A program made the position numbers and the translations under genes. A DNA stretch of 64,000 bases from Blasia pusilla (taxonomy: Eukaryota; Marchantiophyta; Marchantiopsida; Blasiales): positions 55,428,001 to 55,492,000 of the forward strand of contig CM114271.1 in the NCBI GenBank assembly GCA_050084515.1, in the 5' to 3' direction. Positions 44,913 through 57,335 of the stretch are shown here, piece by piece (the stretch's first letter is position 1; the number at the start of each line of letters is the position of its first letter). Below the pieces are notes generated by a model that saw only the letters and a list, made by a program, of their open reading frames with translations, was not told the origin of the DNA and did no database searches.

Positions 44913-45385
44913 GTGTTCATGGCATGCATTGCCATCTCCACCGTCGCCATGTGATGAGGGAATGGGTGAAGGAACACTGCCTTCACGCAGAAATGTGCCT
45001 CCAATGAGTTGGGCCGCTCCTCCGCAAACTTGGTCCACGCCATGAACTTGTGATTTCCATCCCAGATGAAGAAATGCAGATTCCTCATCTAGCTGAATTC
45101 CGTGCCCTCAACATGCCTTCTGCAATCCTGGTCTCGCATCCTCCAGAATGTGTCGAGCTTTTCCAAGTCCTCCTCCGTAATCAGAGCTTGGGTTCCATGC
45201 TCGTCGTAAGGCTGAACATAGAAGGGAGGAAAGTTGTCGACGTAGGATGTTGTCGCCGCCGATTGTTTAAGCTTCGCGATGTCCTCGTCGGATTGAATTT
45301 CGCGGACGTATTCCATTGTCCGCAATCGGCAGAGTGGAATCCTCGGGGCGTTGTGGCCCTCCATGAGTGCCATCTGCTTTACCAC
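44913..45385 (-). pseudogene. Copy C: ParB-like domain exon, nearly intact
   Basis: The frame runs APRIPLCRLRTMEYVREI, SDEDIAKLKQSAATTSYVD, NFPPFYVQPYDEHGTQALIT, EEDLEKLDTFWRMRDQD, and after a single TAG near 45087 (TGG in copy B) FFIWDGNHKFMAWTKFAEE and a tail ending HAMN. It shows the full ParB/Srx pattern: IPL start, 'PP.yV.p' strand, DGNHK..A box. It is the best copy for domain recognition. Confidence 0.75.
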
Positions 45386-45475
45386 CTGTCAAAACCGGGA
45401 CAAGATGAATAAGCTACACTGAATTCCCAATGAATTGCAATTCACATAATTCAAAAAACCCAGATCCTCTCTTAC

Positions 45476-46104
45476 CCGCTCGAAAATGGGGTCGGTTTCT
45501 TGACCAGCTAACTTGTCTGAGACAGAAGCTGGAAAATCGACTGGGAACTCGTCGATCCGATAGAGGTTGATGTCTTCCGCCGGGCTTGGAGACGAGAATG
45601 ACCGCTCTCCGGCTTCTTTGGCAATGTCCACCATCTCCACTCTGGCGGTCCTTATGACCTCATCGTCCGTGATTTGAACTTCTGGCGTTTCCGCTATGTT
45701 GATTGTGTCCGCGGACTTCATCGGGGATATTTCCCGCATCTCAACACTTGCGGTTGGACGGGCAAGGCTATCGTCAATGGCTATCGCTTTTTCCCTCCTC
45801 GCTTTAGCCAATTCTGCAATCCTCACCGACGCGTCCAGACGCTTCTTTTCTCTCTTTCGTCGGCGATCCTTTTCTTCAAGGCCTGCGACGTCTCAGCCTA
45901 TGCGTTCTGTTTATCTAGCGCCTCTTGAACACGTCTCGCAAGAAGCACTTCGTTGTGCATCTTTGCTTCCCTTTCCCGCTCCTCGATTTCCTGCTGCCTA
46001 ATTTCATTCGCCGAACGAGGCCCAGGAGATGCTGACGCAAGAGTCCTAATGGACTTCGGAGTGAAGCTCCTAGACTTGTTGGCTTGTGATTTTTTCCTCG
46101 TCAT
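45476..46104 (-). pseudogene. Copy C: N-terminal coiled-coil exon
   Basis: The exon starts MTRKKSQANKSRSFTPKSIR, followed by EIRQQEIEEREREAKMHNE and KKRIADER coiled-coil text, then an acidic Ser-rich region to PIFERVR at the donor. A one-base loss near 45860 shifts the frame. It is collinear with 27222-26593 of copy B. Confidence 0.7.
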
Positions 46105-46399
46105 TTTTTCCGCAAATGCCTCCACCTATATCCACGACGAATCCCTTGATCAGTCGCCTTGCTGATGTCGAGATGGGGAGCTCGAATCGCCTTGATGGGT
46201 AGCTCGAATCGTCCCGCAATCGTTTAATCGAACCGTCTCGCTGTCGTTCGGTCGAACCGTCTCGCTCTCGTTCCCTCCTATCGACTCGCGATGTGTCGCC
46301 GTGTGAAACGCCCCTTCTTATCTGATCAGCTGCTACGCGGGAGAGTGAGGAATGAAGATCGCGAAATGAGAAACCGGAAATGAGCAATTTCTGCCCTAT

Positions 46400-47240
46400 T
46401 TATACTTTTCTAGCCGTTGGGCTGACCATTGGGTCCCGTCGTCCTTTCGACGGCGACCTGCTGGAGGTTACGGAAGTCCGGACGTGAAAAATGGCAACCC
46501 GTCGGAGTCCGACAGGTTGCGCGCCTCCGCCATCCTGGGAACGTCGCCACGTGCGCGAGCAACCCGACGGAGACCGACGGGTTGAGCGCCTCCGTCGTCT
46601 TCGGAAAAGAACGCGAGGTACCTGCGCAACCCGTCGGAGACCGACATGTTGCGCGCCTCCGCCGTGTTTGGGACGGGAACGGGACGTATCTTGGGCAATC
46701 CGTCGGAGACCGTTGGGTTGCACACTTCCCTCATCAAGGGTTAAGAACGCGGGCTTCCCGTGCAAGTCGTGGGAGTCCGGCTGGCTGCACCACAAGGCGA
46801 GGCCCTTGCGCAACCCGTTGGAGGGCGACGGGTTGCACGCCTCGCCATCTTTGGGCAAATAGGTGAGGCACCCACGGAACTCGTCGGAACAGACGGTTTG
46901 CACGCCTCCGGCATCTTCGGGCAAGAAGGAGCGGTATCCGAGCAACTCGTCGGAGAGCGACGGGTTGCAAGCTTCGGTTAGCTTCGGGTAATTTTTGAGT
47001 TACCAGGACTCCGACGGGTTCCAAGTGTGATGCGCAACCCTCTGCTTCCCAAATCCGGTAACATATTGCAACACAATTGAATGTGTTACAAAATTGGATC
47101 CATTGTGTCAGACAATGTCACCCATCGAATTCATCTTTGTCAAAAAAATCATCGGGAGTATCATTTTCCTATTCACTATAAATTAAAAATTCTCATTCTC
47201 ATTCTCATTCTCAGTCTCCTCCCGTTGGAATCTTCTTGGA
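46400..47240. promoter_or_regulatory. Divergent promoter region with palindrome array (copy C)
   Basis: It has the same layout as 27510-28545 in copy B: TATAAATAGGG toward the minus-strand gene (about 46402), six to eight palindromes at 46493-47025, then CTATAAATTAAA (about 47178) and ATTCTC units toward the plus-strand gene. The 131-bp tandem duplication of copy B is absent. Conservation of both TATA-like boxes across copies supports a real bidirectional promoter. Confidence 0.6.
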
Positions 47241-48665
47241 ATGGATAATTATATTAAGCTCACTTGTGGCAGTCATCTGGCGGCCCTTCCTCTATCAGAA
47301 ATCATTCGACCCCAAGCTCGTGAGTCTTTCATAGCAGTGGATGAAAATTTTTTCATGCATTCGATTTCTTCTCCAAATTGGAACCATCTTTGTATCCAAA
47401 GATGTTAGGGTGGACGGTACGGAAGACATAATAGGTGAGACGATCCAGCCAGTGACCTCAGACCGTAAAGTATGGAATCTCCTACCTCTAGCAAATGGTC
47501 AATACAGAGTTTACGGCCTGCCCCTGAATTCATCTGTTTCCCAAGTAGATGGTCTAGAATTTCCTAGTGCTCCGAGCTCTACGTTTGCAACTCCAAGCTC
47601 TGCAGATCCGGCCGACTCCAACCCATGACGCTCGTAACAATGTTGTTTTTCCTGAAGAGATTCCGGATGTTATCAACCTCAGTGGATCTGTCGGACACCA
47701 ATCGGGCCCTCTATCCGCCTACTCGTTCCTCTTGCGAGTATCCCGCAATAGTTTGCTTTCGTCTCTGGCCTTGAAAATGTTCAAGCACATTCTTGTCGGC
47801 ATTTGCCGCCCACGCACGATGGTAATTGCATTTTTGAGTTGCCTCCACTTGCCGCTCTGCTCAAAAGAAGGATGGAGGCGCTGAAGGGTATGGACGAAAG
47901 TCGATTGTCATCGATGGTGCAGGCTTCAACGGACAAAGTGCTTCAATTCCAGATGGTCCTTGGATTGTCTCCCTCCGCCAATGCGTGGGAGCCTTGGAGT
48001 GTAGAAGTCAAAGCATGCCCGTATCTAGAGCGCTACGGGGCGAGTCAATACGTCGCAATTCCCTCCCAAGAATGTAGAAACTCCATACGAGGTCGGTGCC
48101 ACCATACCGCCGGGAGGCCATCGATGTCCTCATTGTCAGGCATCACCCTTCTGCGTTGGGGCGTGTCCTGCATACATATTTTTCATTGTCCACGACTTGG
48201 GCTCCACGTCAGAGTATACAAGGCTGGCAGTTCATGTTGGCTCCCACACTCATCCTGTGACCGATGCAATTCAAAGACACATCAAGGAGAATGTGGCGAA
48301 GAAAGTAGCCGAGGTCTACAGAAACTCTCCGGGTTCAAAGCCCGGAGTGATCAAGCTCACAACGGCATCACAAATTTGTGAACAATTGCTTGGAATCCCT
48401 GGACGTGGCGAGATCACGGCGGTTGAGGAGAAACAACTCTGGGAAAATCTCGCATTTCTCACTGATCCTGAATGCTTCCGGAATTTGCTGCGTCAAATAC
48501 GAGTTCTGGATGGAAAGAGGGCCGAAATGGATGCCATCGCCAGAATCAAGGCCAACTCCAGATTTCCATTCATTCAGAGATGGCAGTTCATGGGCCAAGG
48601 AGGCGAGGGATCCAGGGCCTATGTCTTCAAAATGTCAACCACAGGTCCGTCGAGTGGCCTCGATC
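47241..48665 (+). pseudogene. Copy C: transposase-like gene, 5' part
   Basis: The frame starts MDNYIKLTCGSHLAALPLSE. Later frames give GETIQPVTSDRKVWNLLPLA, GGHRCPHCQASPFCVGACPA, TRLAVHVGSHTHPVTDAIQR, QICEQLLGIPGRGEITAVEE and RFPFIQRWQFMGQGGEGSRA. The frame is better than copy B in the later part (no stop at 28750, longer run after the H.HPV block). It is cut at about 48670 by a hairpin and LINE sequence, so the SWIM finger is missing. Confidence 0.6.
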
Positions 48666-48672
48666 TTATAGA

Positions 48673-48725
48673 TCGAATGAGGGAAGGGGAAGATCTTTAC
48701 GGGATCTTCCCCTTCCCTCATTCGA
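48673..48725 (+). repeat. Perfect 23-bp hairpin at the copy C / LINE junction
   Basis: The arm TCGAATGAGGGAAGGGGAAG (plus ATC) at 48673-48695 is followed by a 7-nt loop TTTACGG and its exact reverse complement at 48703-48725. It sits precisely at the boundary between the transposase-like frame and the LINE. Confidence 0.9.
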
Positions 48726-48728
48726 CAA

Positions 48729-51165
48729 CAATAGAGGTATGAAGGGTGTCGGGTTCTTCATCAGAGACTTCATGGTGGACAGGTGTGAGATCATCAGCAT
48801 AGGGCTCGAGTATGAACACAGCATATGGATCAAAGTTCGAGCAGATGGCAACTTGCAGGATATGTATATTGAGTGTATTTACATGCCTACAAACAGTGAA
48901 TCTGCTATTGTAACAGAGGCAACTTTTGATAGTGTGAAAACTGATTGCCTTGGGTTCCAAACAAAGGGGAGCATAGTCTTGCTAGGAGACTTCAATAGTT
49001 GGGTGGGGTAAGGCACCGATTCCCAAGCGGAGATCGGGATGTTTGGAGATGTGAGAGTGAATGGCAATGGCACACGGCTGATCACGATGTTGAGGGAACT
49101 TCAACTGATGGCACTGAATGAAAGGCATAAGGTGGGTTCCCCCGCTTGGACTAGGGTCAACTTCAAGGAGAATGAAAGCTCCATTGTGGACTACATAGTT
49201 GTGGATGAGGAACTCTACACACGCAGTGGGAAGATCACACTGGATGCGACAGACATTGGAAGAGCAGATCATTCATTGGTTTGGAGAGAGTTGCAGCAAA
49301 GGCTAAAATGCTCGACCAAACCAGTGAAGAGAGTGATTAAGAAATGGAGGATAGAGGACTTCCAAGATGAGGGCAACAAGAAGGTGTACATTAGCAAGCT
49401 GGAAGAAAATCTCTTGGCATTTGACACTTTCATTGCATCTACCGTCAAGACCTTTGGATTCACAAGAACAACTGTGGACATGGTGCTGGCATGGTGGGAG
49501 CGTGGAGTGACAGATGCCGCCGAGATTGCTGTCGGCAAGAAATTGATAATATGCGGCAGAGCCGTCAAATGGTGGTCCTTAGAACTCAAGGCAGCCAATT
49601 CCAAATGAAGGGAAGCGTATGTAACAAGTGCCAAAGCCAGGGACGATGCATCCTTGTGGGCAGAGTATGTGGCCCAACGCAAGGAAACCCGTCTTCTCGT
49701 GTGCATGCACAAGAAGAAATTGAACCAAGCGACATACTCATCCATCAATGAGAATTTCACTAAGAATCAGAAAAAGTTCTGGATGGAAGTGCTGAAATTG
49801 AGCAAGGCCATGGACAAAAATGACCTAAAGGCCTTGAAGAGAAAAGACGGTGGAATGGTGACCACAGCTAAACAAATCCGACATGTGTTGGAAGACCATT
49901 ACAAGGAGTTAGGCAAGAAGCCCGCTAGGACATCCCTTGAAGAGCAGAACTTTGATAGGGTGGTGGAGGATTTTGTTAAGATACAACGAGAGAAGGTAGA
50001 TGATGAGGTTGAGTTGGGCAACCCATAAAACGATTGGTTTCTCCCTGGTTGAGGTGGGAGCAACGATCAAAGAACTTGTGAACCACTAAGCAGGCGGTGG
50101 TGATGAGCTTGTGAATGAACTGTTGAAGTATGTCCATGCTCCTATGGCTCGTTCTCTAGTGAGTCTCTTCAACCTGGTCTGGCGGGCAGAAGTCTTCCCA
50201 CAAAGATGGTGGGTGGGAGTCATCGTGAACCTCTTCAAGAAGGGTGAGCAAGAAGACCCTGGAAACTACAGGGGTATTACATTGCTGAGTGTAGTCGGGA
50301 AGCTCCTTTGTTGTATATTCAACAATAGGATGTTTGTGGACTTGGAGGAGAATTTTGTCATGAAAGAAGGCCAGGCTGGCTTTTGGCAAGCCCAAGGATG
50401 CGTGGATCACATCTTCATCTTCAGTCAGATTATCCAGGGTAGGAAAAAAGAGGGGAAACCCACTTATTGCTTCTTCTTGGGCCTCAAGAAGGCATATGAC
50501 ACTATATGGCGTGACGGGCTATCTTATAGCTTGTGGAAGGCGGGCCTCAGAGGGAAAATGTGGAGGGTGGTGGAAAAGATGTACCAGAACACAAGGAGTA
50601 GAGTTCTGGTGAAGGGCCAAAAGAGTGGGACATTCGACATTAAGCAAGGAGTGGCTCAAGGATGCCCGCTCTCCCCCACTCTCTTCAACCTTTTTGTGAA
50701 TTCCCTATTGGAAGAAATGGAGGATAGTGGACTAGGCATATGGGTGGGCAACAGCTCTATTGTTGCCCTCATGTTTGCTGATGACTTTGGTGGCCTCGAG
50801 GAAACAGGAGAGAAACTCCAAGAGATGATCTCCGTGACCAAAATTCTAGTGTGACATATGGGGCATGGAGGCAAATGTACTGAAGTGCGGTGTGATGATT
50901 TTCAATGGCAAGGAGGAGGACCAAGACCAACAGTGGTACTAGGGCGAACAAGAGATCCCCAATGTGGCTACATACACCTATCTGGGCATAGCATTCTCGG
51001 AAGATTGCATGTGGGATGAACTCTTTAAGAAGACTATTGAGAAAGGCCACAAGAAGGTGAACGGTCTGTCGAGATTCCTACACTGCCGGGATATTACATC
51101 AGAAGTAAAGCGCTCTATCATTTTGCATACCATTCGTCCCTCACTGGAATATAGGGCAGTAGTGT
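48729..51165 (+). pseudogene. LINE (non-LTR retrotransposon), endonuclease and reverse transcriptase, 5' and 3' truncated
   Basis: AP-endonuclease remnants: GSIVLLGDFNSWVG, ESSIVDYIVVDEEL and RADHSLVWREL. Reverse transcriptase: FPQRWWVGVIVNLFKKG, DPGNYRGITLLSVVGKL, YCFFLGLKKAYDTIWRDGL, GVAQGCPLSPTLFNLFVNSL and VALMFADDFGG (intact FADD). The thumb region reads ATYTYLGIAFSEDCMWDELF. It ends at LEYRAVVWG where the left end of copy D begins. There are stops at about 49010, 49607, 50028 and 50853. Motifs resemble the CR1/Jockey-like group. Confidence 0.85.
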
Positions 51166-51349
51166 GGGGGGATGGTATTCTAGTAGGAGAGAGGAAGAGA
51201 GGAGAGGAAGAGAGGAAGAGAGGAGAGTCTCTCTTAAAAAAAAAGGGCAGAATCCGCCTCCTCTCTTCAAAACTTTTTGACATATTGGAAATTTTTGTTT
51301 GCTTTAAAATACAAGAAATCTTTAGAAGAGAGTAGCAAGTGGACCACAT

Positions 51350-52020
51350 TCGGGCCTCAAGTAACCTCCTTTTTCCAAGGCGCGAAAATAAATAGACATC
51401 ATAAGACCACTACAAACATTCTTCCATCACTCTCCATGTGAGCCTAAGTTTCTTCACATTGCCTGTCTCACTCTACTGTAAGCTGTGCCCAGGGGTATTT
51501 TTAACTACTCTAACTATGGTCTCAATAGACTACGATGCCCTTCAAGGTTTAACTTCTCGGAATATGTGGTTGACATTATGGATTGACATCTCTTCTTGCA
51601 AAAGGCATAAAATTCTCCTCAATAAGGGGCAAAAGAAAGGCAAAAGGAAATGCCTTTAAATGATTTTGACTCTTCTTGCAGAAGGCATCAATACTCATCC
51701 ATAAGGGGGTTTTCCACAACAGAACAAATCGCTCGTCACTCATGGTACCCTTAGACTTTCATTACATCATTTGATGATGTGGGCTCTTGAATGGGTGCAC
51801 AAAGTATACCATCGACTGCTGTGCATTTGATAACTTGGTTTCACCATTCTCTCTGCCACTACGAAATGTGAACAAACAAGATGACAATTGAACCAAAAGA
51901 TTGATAGTTGTTTGGAGTAAAGAGGAATTGATAAAAAAGAAAACGTGATTAGACGAGACGAAAATTGAAGCAAAAGATATTTAGCTGTTAGGAGTAAAGA
52001 GGAACTGACGCACCCATGTC
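51350..52020. other. Copy D left interior, partly unique
   Basis: The first 130 bp follow the other copies (GACATCATAAGACCACTACA, TCCATGTGAGCCTAAGTTTC). From about 51500 to 51850 the DNA is unmatched in A-C and holds a repeated 'CTCTTCTTGCA(A/G)AAGGCAT' near 51590 and 51670. No gene is recognised. Confidence 0.4.
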
Positions 52021-52965
52021 CCTTCATTCAGATCCTAAATCTGAGAATCCGAAAAGCTCACCGACGGGCTGCACCTCTCCCAACTCGTCAGAATTCGACA
52101 GGTTGCAAGTCTTGCAACCCGTCGGAATCTGATGGGTTGCACCCCTTGCAAGCAAGCTCACCATAACAAAAGAAGGATTTTGAGAAGTGGTTCCATTCCG
52201 CCCTGCACCCCATGAGAATCCCAAATGGCAATCCCACAAGTAGTAGGAATCCAACACGTCTTAGAGAAGAGAAGAAGCCTATGATTGGTTTGACGATAAT
52301 ATGGGAATAACCCAAAAGTGCATAAGCCCTCCAGAATGCCTCAAAAGTTGGACTAACACGGAAAGAATCCGATCACTCAAGCAGCCAACCTGTCGGAATC
52401 CGGCAGGTTGCCTGAAAGTGGTTAAAATATTGTGAGAAGTTGCAACCCGTCGAAATCTAACGGGTTGCAAATAAACAGTCTGAGTAGATAGACCAACACA
52501 ATCGACAAGACCAAAAAAGATATTCAGCAAAATTTTACAAACACCATCATGGATCCTAAAATTCTTGTTCTTTATTACATCCGAGGGAAGCTCGGAAATG
52601 TACATTTGATCTAGTCTATCTTTTCTTCAGCCTCGTCATCTACAAATTTACGAGGTCCCCAAATTTACTCCTAACTCTCCTAGGTTCCTGTACAAAAGAA
52701 ATGTCTTGGGATACAAGTGGTTCCTGTGGCCGATTGTAGACGGGGATCAAAAATATTGGGGAATTTGAGAGCTTTCCCTCCCCCTAGGTACACGATAACG
52801 GTCCCATGTAACCTGATTTGAGTCCCACCGCCTTCCTCGGCAGTAAATCTTGTACGCTCTGCAAGGTAACACCCATCCAGTATCAATATGTGCTCCGTCC
52901 TTGGAAACCAATAAATCCCTACTCCAAAATGCCTCAGTCAAGCTGGGTCCTTCAGTTCTTTGAAC

Positions 52966-53474
52966 TCACTCGTCATCGTCCGAGAGCTCTTCCAGAATTA
53001 CTGTCGGCCTTTTCCTCCCAATTTTTGGAATAGTGGGAAGTAACGATGGTGTCACTACCAATGATGGGTCTAGAACCGTAGCTCTCGGCTTTGGAGGAGA
53101 GTTGTATGCTCCAACTAGCCTGTCGTAATCTGGCTTTGCCTCTTTGCAAAGGTCATAAAGTTCCTATCTTCCCTCAAGGCAGAGAATGTTCCTGCCTGCC
53201 AGGCGCCTCTGATACTTGCCCCTGATAGGCCCACTAAGTCGAACACCAAGTCATCCGGCCTTGAACAGAGCTCGATGAGCGTTTGCATCAAGGCAAGGGA
53301 CTTTTCCCTTCCTCCAAGTAAGGGGGTCCTGTCTTGCATGTAAATTCCCGGGGGGGAATTGTATAAACTATCTAATCTGTACCCATCGGAGCATGGATCA
53401 ACTGGATCCAGGATCTGGAACACCTGGAAGTTGTGCTTGGGCCTTACAAAACAGTAAACAAAGGAGTGGTCCAT
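52966..53474 (-). pseudogene. Copy D: methyltransferase C-terminal exon (motif I half)
   Basis: It starts at ATGGACCACTCC after a CAG acceptor, then LYNSPPGIYMQDRTPLLGG, ALMQTLIELCSRPDDLVFDL and VGLSGASIRGAWQ. A shift near 53190 moves the rest out of frame; the exon should end DDDE plus a stop at 52966. The SG of motif I is kept in this diverged copy. Confidence 0.65.
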
Positions 53475-53639
53475 CTGTAAAGAAGCAGGTTGGAAACAAT
53501 GTCAGCGAAAAGAAAGAGCTACTTGACCGCTGGTCTACTCTCAATATGGTGACACAATGTGCAACATGTCCATAGTGCATTCTAGTCCTTGTTGATTACC
53601 AACCCATAAGAACTTGGCCTAAAGTCCTAACAGTAGAGC

Positions 53640-53915
53640 AACCTGTCGGAGTCCGACGGGTTGTTTTACAAGTGTAATTGTTTTTTTTTGCCATGAGCAA
53701 CCCGTCGGAAGCTGACAGGTGGCTGGCTTAGAGCAACCCATGGTTGGCTAAGAGCAACCCGTCGCTTTCCGACGGGTTGCACTCACTCAATGGAGACTTG
53801 TGGTAAATTTGCAACCCGTCACTTTCAGATGGATTGCAACACCGTAGCCACAAGCTCTTGGGATCCGACGGGTTGCATGCAGAGATACAATCCGTCCGAG
53901 CCCGACGGATTGAAT
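53640..53915. repeat. Palindrome cluster in the methyltransferase intron, copy D
   Basis: Five or six palindromes of the GCAACCCGTCGG type lie between the two methyltransferase exons, with sequence drift (for example TCCGTCCGAGCCCGACGGA). The position is identical to the foldback intron of copies B and C. Confidence 0.75.
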
Positions 53916-53934
53916 TTGGATTAAGAGCTCTTAC

Positions 53935-55977
53935 CCGGACTTGACTCGTCGCCGATCGGAGTGGATACTCGTTCTTGATGACCCATGATTGCGTCGTCCT
54001 CTAGTTCATCGACCTCTTCACGCACTGAAGGTTGAAGAGCTTTTCCTCGCTCCCTCCAGTCAAGACCAAGAAACAACCCCTGTCACTCAGATAAGCGTCT
54101 GCAAAAGAAAACAAGAGCGCGATCTGGTCATAGGTAAGAGGGACATCCCAGTCAGGGACAGTGTCAGACAGATTGTTGTCCCACAAGCGAAACCCAGAGG
54201 GCAAATCTGCAATGAGAAGATCCACCGCCACCTCCTCGACCACTCCATGGACCGTCCAGGGAGCATGCCCATTTTGTTGAAGTTTTCGTCCCAGTATGGT
54301 CAATTTGTCGATGGCGGGTGTCGACTCCTGGGAACTGAAACTTTGCAGCTCTTCCACAATATTCGTGAAGTGAATGAGGAAATTTTTCTTGGTCGTTGTT
54401 TCTCTATGTCGTCCCAAGGATGATGGAGTATATTCCACATCCTTATCTGCTCCTTGGGACGAACCAGGCACCTCCCGCTTTTGCTTCTCCCGAGTCTGCG
54501 GTCAGCTTGTGGGGGTCTCTATTACCTCAGACTCGACTGGAGTTTTCTTGGTGGAGGACCTAGGATGGCCCTCTCGCCCCGCTCGCCCGGACGATTCCGC
54601 CTCTTGCCTTGAGGTGTCAGTCTCTTTCTTGGGAGAGTCGGCCTCGGAATTCTTCCATCCCCTCGCCTTTTCTTTCAGACCCGCTGTAGATTTTTCCTTG
54701 GCGGTGACTACCTTGGACACCAACTCCGCTGTCTTGAGGGCTTGCTCCTCCGCATCTCCTTTGAAAAAATCTTCAGGCTGTACGAAATTCGGAATGTTGT
54801 CCCTACCTAAGACCACTACATCATACACCAGGCGTAGATTTTTTTTGGTTATGTCTTTAGGGTTGTTGAAGTCCAACCAAATTGGGCAATTGTCAACCTC
54901 CCAGTCGGACATGCCCTATGCCATCTCCATGTCGTACATGGAAAATGCCTCTCCATCAGGCGGAGAAGCCCACAATGTGCAGGCTGCCGGTTTTTTTTGC
55001 AAGGTACCTGCATTCTTACAATTGATGAAGTACTTGTACACCATCCATTGGGCAGCTCTTTGTCGAGATGAATCAACCGCCTGCTCTTGAAGATCCCGCT
55101 TCTTCTTTGCAAAATCCCTTTTTTTGGCCTCAATTTCTTCATCCGGGTCTGCCTGAGGGAGGATGTGATTCTTGAACATCATCCTGAAGCCTGGGTTTTT
55201 CATGGGCTTGTCTCGGATGTCATCAAGCCATAGTTCGAAATCTTCTGCACTCTTGAGGTTTGCTTCCTTCAAAACTGGCTCTATCTTCTTCAGCTCCCCT
55301 TGAAGACCCACGAGCATGGACTTCCCAAGAAGCCGCAACGCGTTCCAGAATGACCATTTACGTAGCCAATGGGAGATCACTGGATCAGAAACTCCCGGAG
55401 GATGGTGTGCCGCCCTCTTTTGGGCCTCTGTGCCCTCAAGATTTTTTTTCATCAGTCAGATTCTCCTAAACTCGGAAGTTCCAGACAGTGCAAATCTGTG
55501 AACGCGGTCCAGAGACACTTTCTTGCCGATCCGACCCTCTGGATCTTCGTCTCTCTACCGCTGGCGCTTGATTATCGCCTTAAGCTCCTTGTAGAATTCT
55601 GGGCCAAGTTCCAGGTTCAAAATGGCAATGTAGCACTGTATCTTGCTTGCAGTGTAATTCGTAGCTGCAGATACTGCAGCCTAGATAAACTTTGCACGTT
55701 TAGACGAAGACACGTTCTCCCTTCGCTCCCTTTCCAATGAAGCGCTCTTCTTGGCGGCCTAGATCTTAGACCAACAAAGGATTGTGACGGTTGCATCTTG
55801 GGAAATGGAGGTATTTGCCCAAGTCTTCTTTTTAATTTGAGCCCCCTTCGCCAACATCTCATTAACTAGAGTGTCGCCCAAGAACCCCTTGTACTCTGCC
55901 AAGTGCGTCGTAAGCAACTTTTTCACCCTGTCGCAATCCTGGATCTAGTGGTGGGTGACGTTCCCCTCGGATACAAT
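53935..55977 (-). pseudogene. Copy D: long exon with linker and methyltransferase motif IV half
   Basis: It has a clean acceptor (TGCAAG|ATTGT) and a donor CCGG|GTAAGA. Content: HHPPGVSDPVISHWLRKWSF, LDDIRDKPMKNPGFRMMFKN, MSDWEVDNCPIWLDFNNPKD, linker SRQEAESSGRAGREGHPRSS, then INGVVEEVAVDLLI-type text and DLPSGFRLWDNNLSDTVPDW with LTYDQIALLFSFADAYLSD. Stops near 54914, 55455 and 55560 break it. Conservation of protein-level blocks despite many base changes indicates past selection on the protein. Confidence 0.7.
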
Positions 55978-55999
55978 CTTGCACATCCAAACACACGCT

Positions 56000-56575
56000 A
56001 AGAATTATTGCAAGCTACAGGGTTCCAGCAACCCGTCGGACTATGACTGGTCGCAACACCTAGTGGTCGAAATGGTAACACAGAGAAAAATATTGCAACC
56101 CGTCGGGGTCTGCCGGGTCGCAACACTTTTTTTTCTGTTACACTTATTGCAACACTCACGCAAATTTTTAGCGATAATTGCAACCCATCGGAGTCCGACA
56201 GATTGCACTCGGATTTGTGATTGTCTAGTTACAACCCGTCGGACTCCGACGGGTTGTAAGATGATTTCCATTCGGAGACTGGTTTCCAAAAAAAAAACTG
56301 CACATATCAATCCGTCGGAGTCCAACGCGTTGCGCAATTTTTAGTAAAGCTGGAATTGGACCCCTAAAAGCAAGCTCTCCTACTCCGACCACCTACCCGT
56401 GGGGGCAAATGCAACCCGTCGGACGGTGCAAATGGCAATGCATGCCATGAATAGGTAAGTTTCCTCCTCCTTAATTTTGATTTCTTCAACCCGTCGGTGT
56501 CATACGGGTTGCATAATTGTAAAGCTTCAAGCAAACCGTCGGAGTCCGACGGGTTGCCTCCTGGCCAAGCACACC
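56000..56575. repeat. Palindrome cluster, copy D intron, running to the truncated end
   Basis: About eight palindromes with arms GCAACCCGTCGGA / TCCGACGGGTTGC and variants, separated by 30-80 bp. It corresponds to the intron before exon 3 in copies B and C. Homology to the family stops near 56580. Confidence 0.8.
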
Positions 56576-57335
56576 AGAGAAAGCCGGGATATGTCATGAC
56601 CATACGGATTATGTCGTAGAGTATAGTGTGCTAGTAGAGGCCATACCTTATGTAGGACCGTAGTGGCTAGGTAGAGATGCGGTTTCATACATAGGGTTGG
56701 GGGTTACTCAGTTGGGGTGACTTTCTAATAGGGCCCGCTCTTAGGTTGGAGAATATAGTGTGGAGTGCACCCAAAGAACAGTCAGTTCTTTGAGTTGAGC
56801 TTGTTGCGTTGGGAGTTAGCCTTGGTAGTGAGTAGAGCTCTTGGTTATGGTGTTTCCCGCAAGCTTCGACCTAGATTCTCCCATCGTGGAGTGGGTTTGG
56901 CTTGATTGTATGTGATTCTATACGTTTTTTATGACAATAGGTCTTTCACGGATTTCACTCAAAGAACTGGAGTAGATTGATGGTAGCTTTGATTGTGGAT
57001 CAATAGGATCTGGTTAGGGCTGCTTGTGTACTCAGCCGTGGATGTTTGTGGCTTGTGGCCTATATTGGAGGTAGGAATCTGGTGCGTGGTTGGTTGGGAA
57101 AGAAGCGCCTTGCTGAGAGCTTTCCAACGTGCTTTAGATCGCCGGATTTCGTCAAGGGAGTTGGAAGTTATTAAGGATTGAAGATTTTGGTTCATGTTCG
57201 ACGGTTTTCTGATGTGGAGAGCTTGGAGTGCGGAAGCTCTGTTTTCTGATGTGCAGAGCTTGGAGTGCGGAGGCTTCGAGGCAACTCGTGGTAGCTCGGG
57301 GCAAGTGGGCGTGAGAGATGGAGTAAGGAGCCACG

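Larger units (their letters stand above)
40458..48670. mobile_element. Large DNA transposon copy C
   Basis: It is collinear with copy B from its left-end sequence (CATATTTGAAATTTTTG) through the 3' exon-like blocks (40550-41700), methyltransferase exons (42182-44432), ParB exon, N-terminal exon, divergent promoter (46400-47240) and the start of the transposase-like gene (47241-48665). Relative to B, about 1.2 kb is deleted at 44432, joining the long exon directly to the intron palindromes. The outer left end is replaced by the gypsy LTR and the right end by a LINE. Confidence 0.8.
51166..56580. mobile_element. Large DNA transposon copy D (most diverged)
   Basis: The left end (GGTATTCTAGTAGGAGAGAG...) matches copy B's left end and interrupts the LINE. 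The 3' exon-like blocks, methyltransferase exons and long exon follow to 55977, then intron palindromes to about 56570. The ParB exon, promoter and transposase-like gene are absent. Base changes against A-C are more numerous and spread over both exons and introns, so D is the oldest or from another subfamily. About 51500-51900 holds DNA not found in the other copies. Confidence 0.75.
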
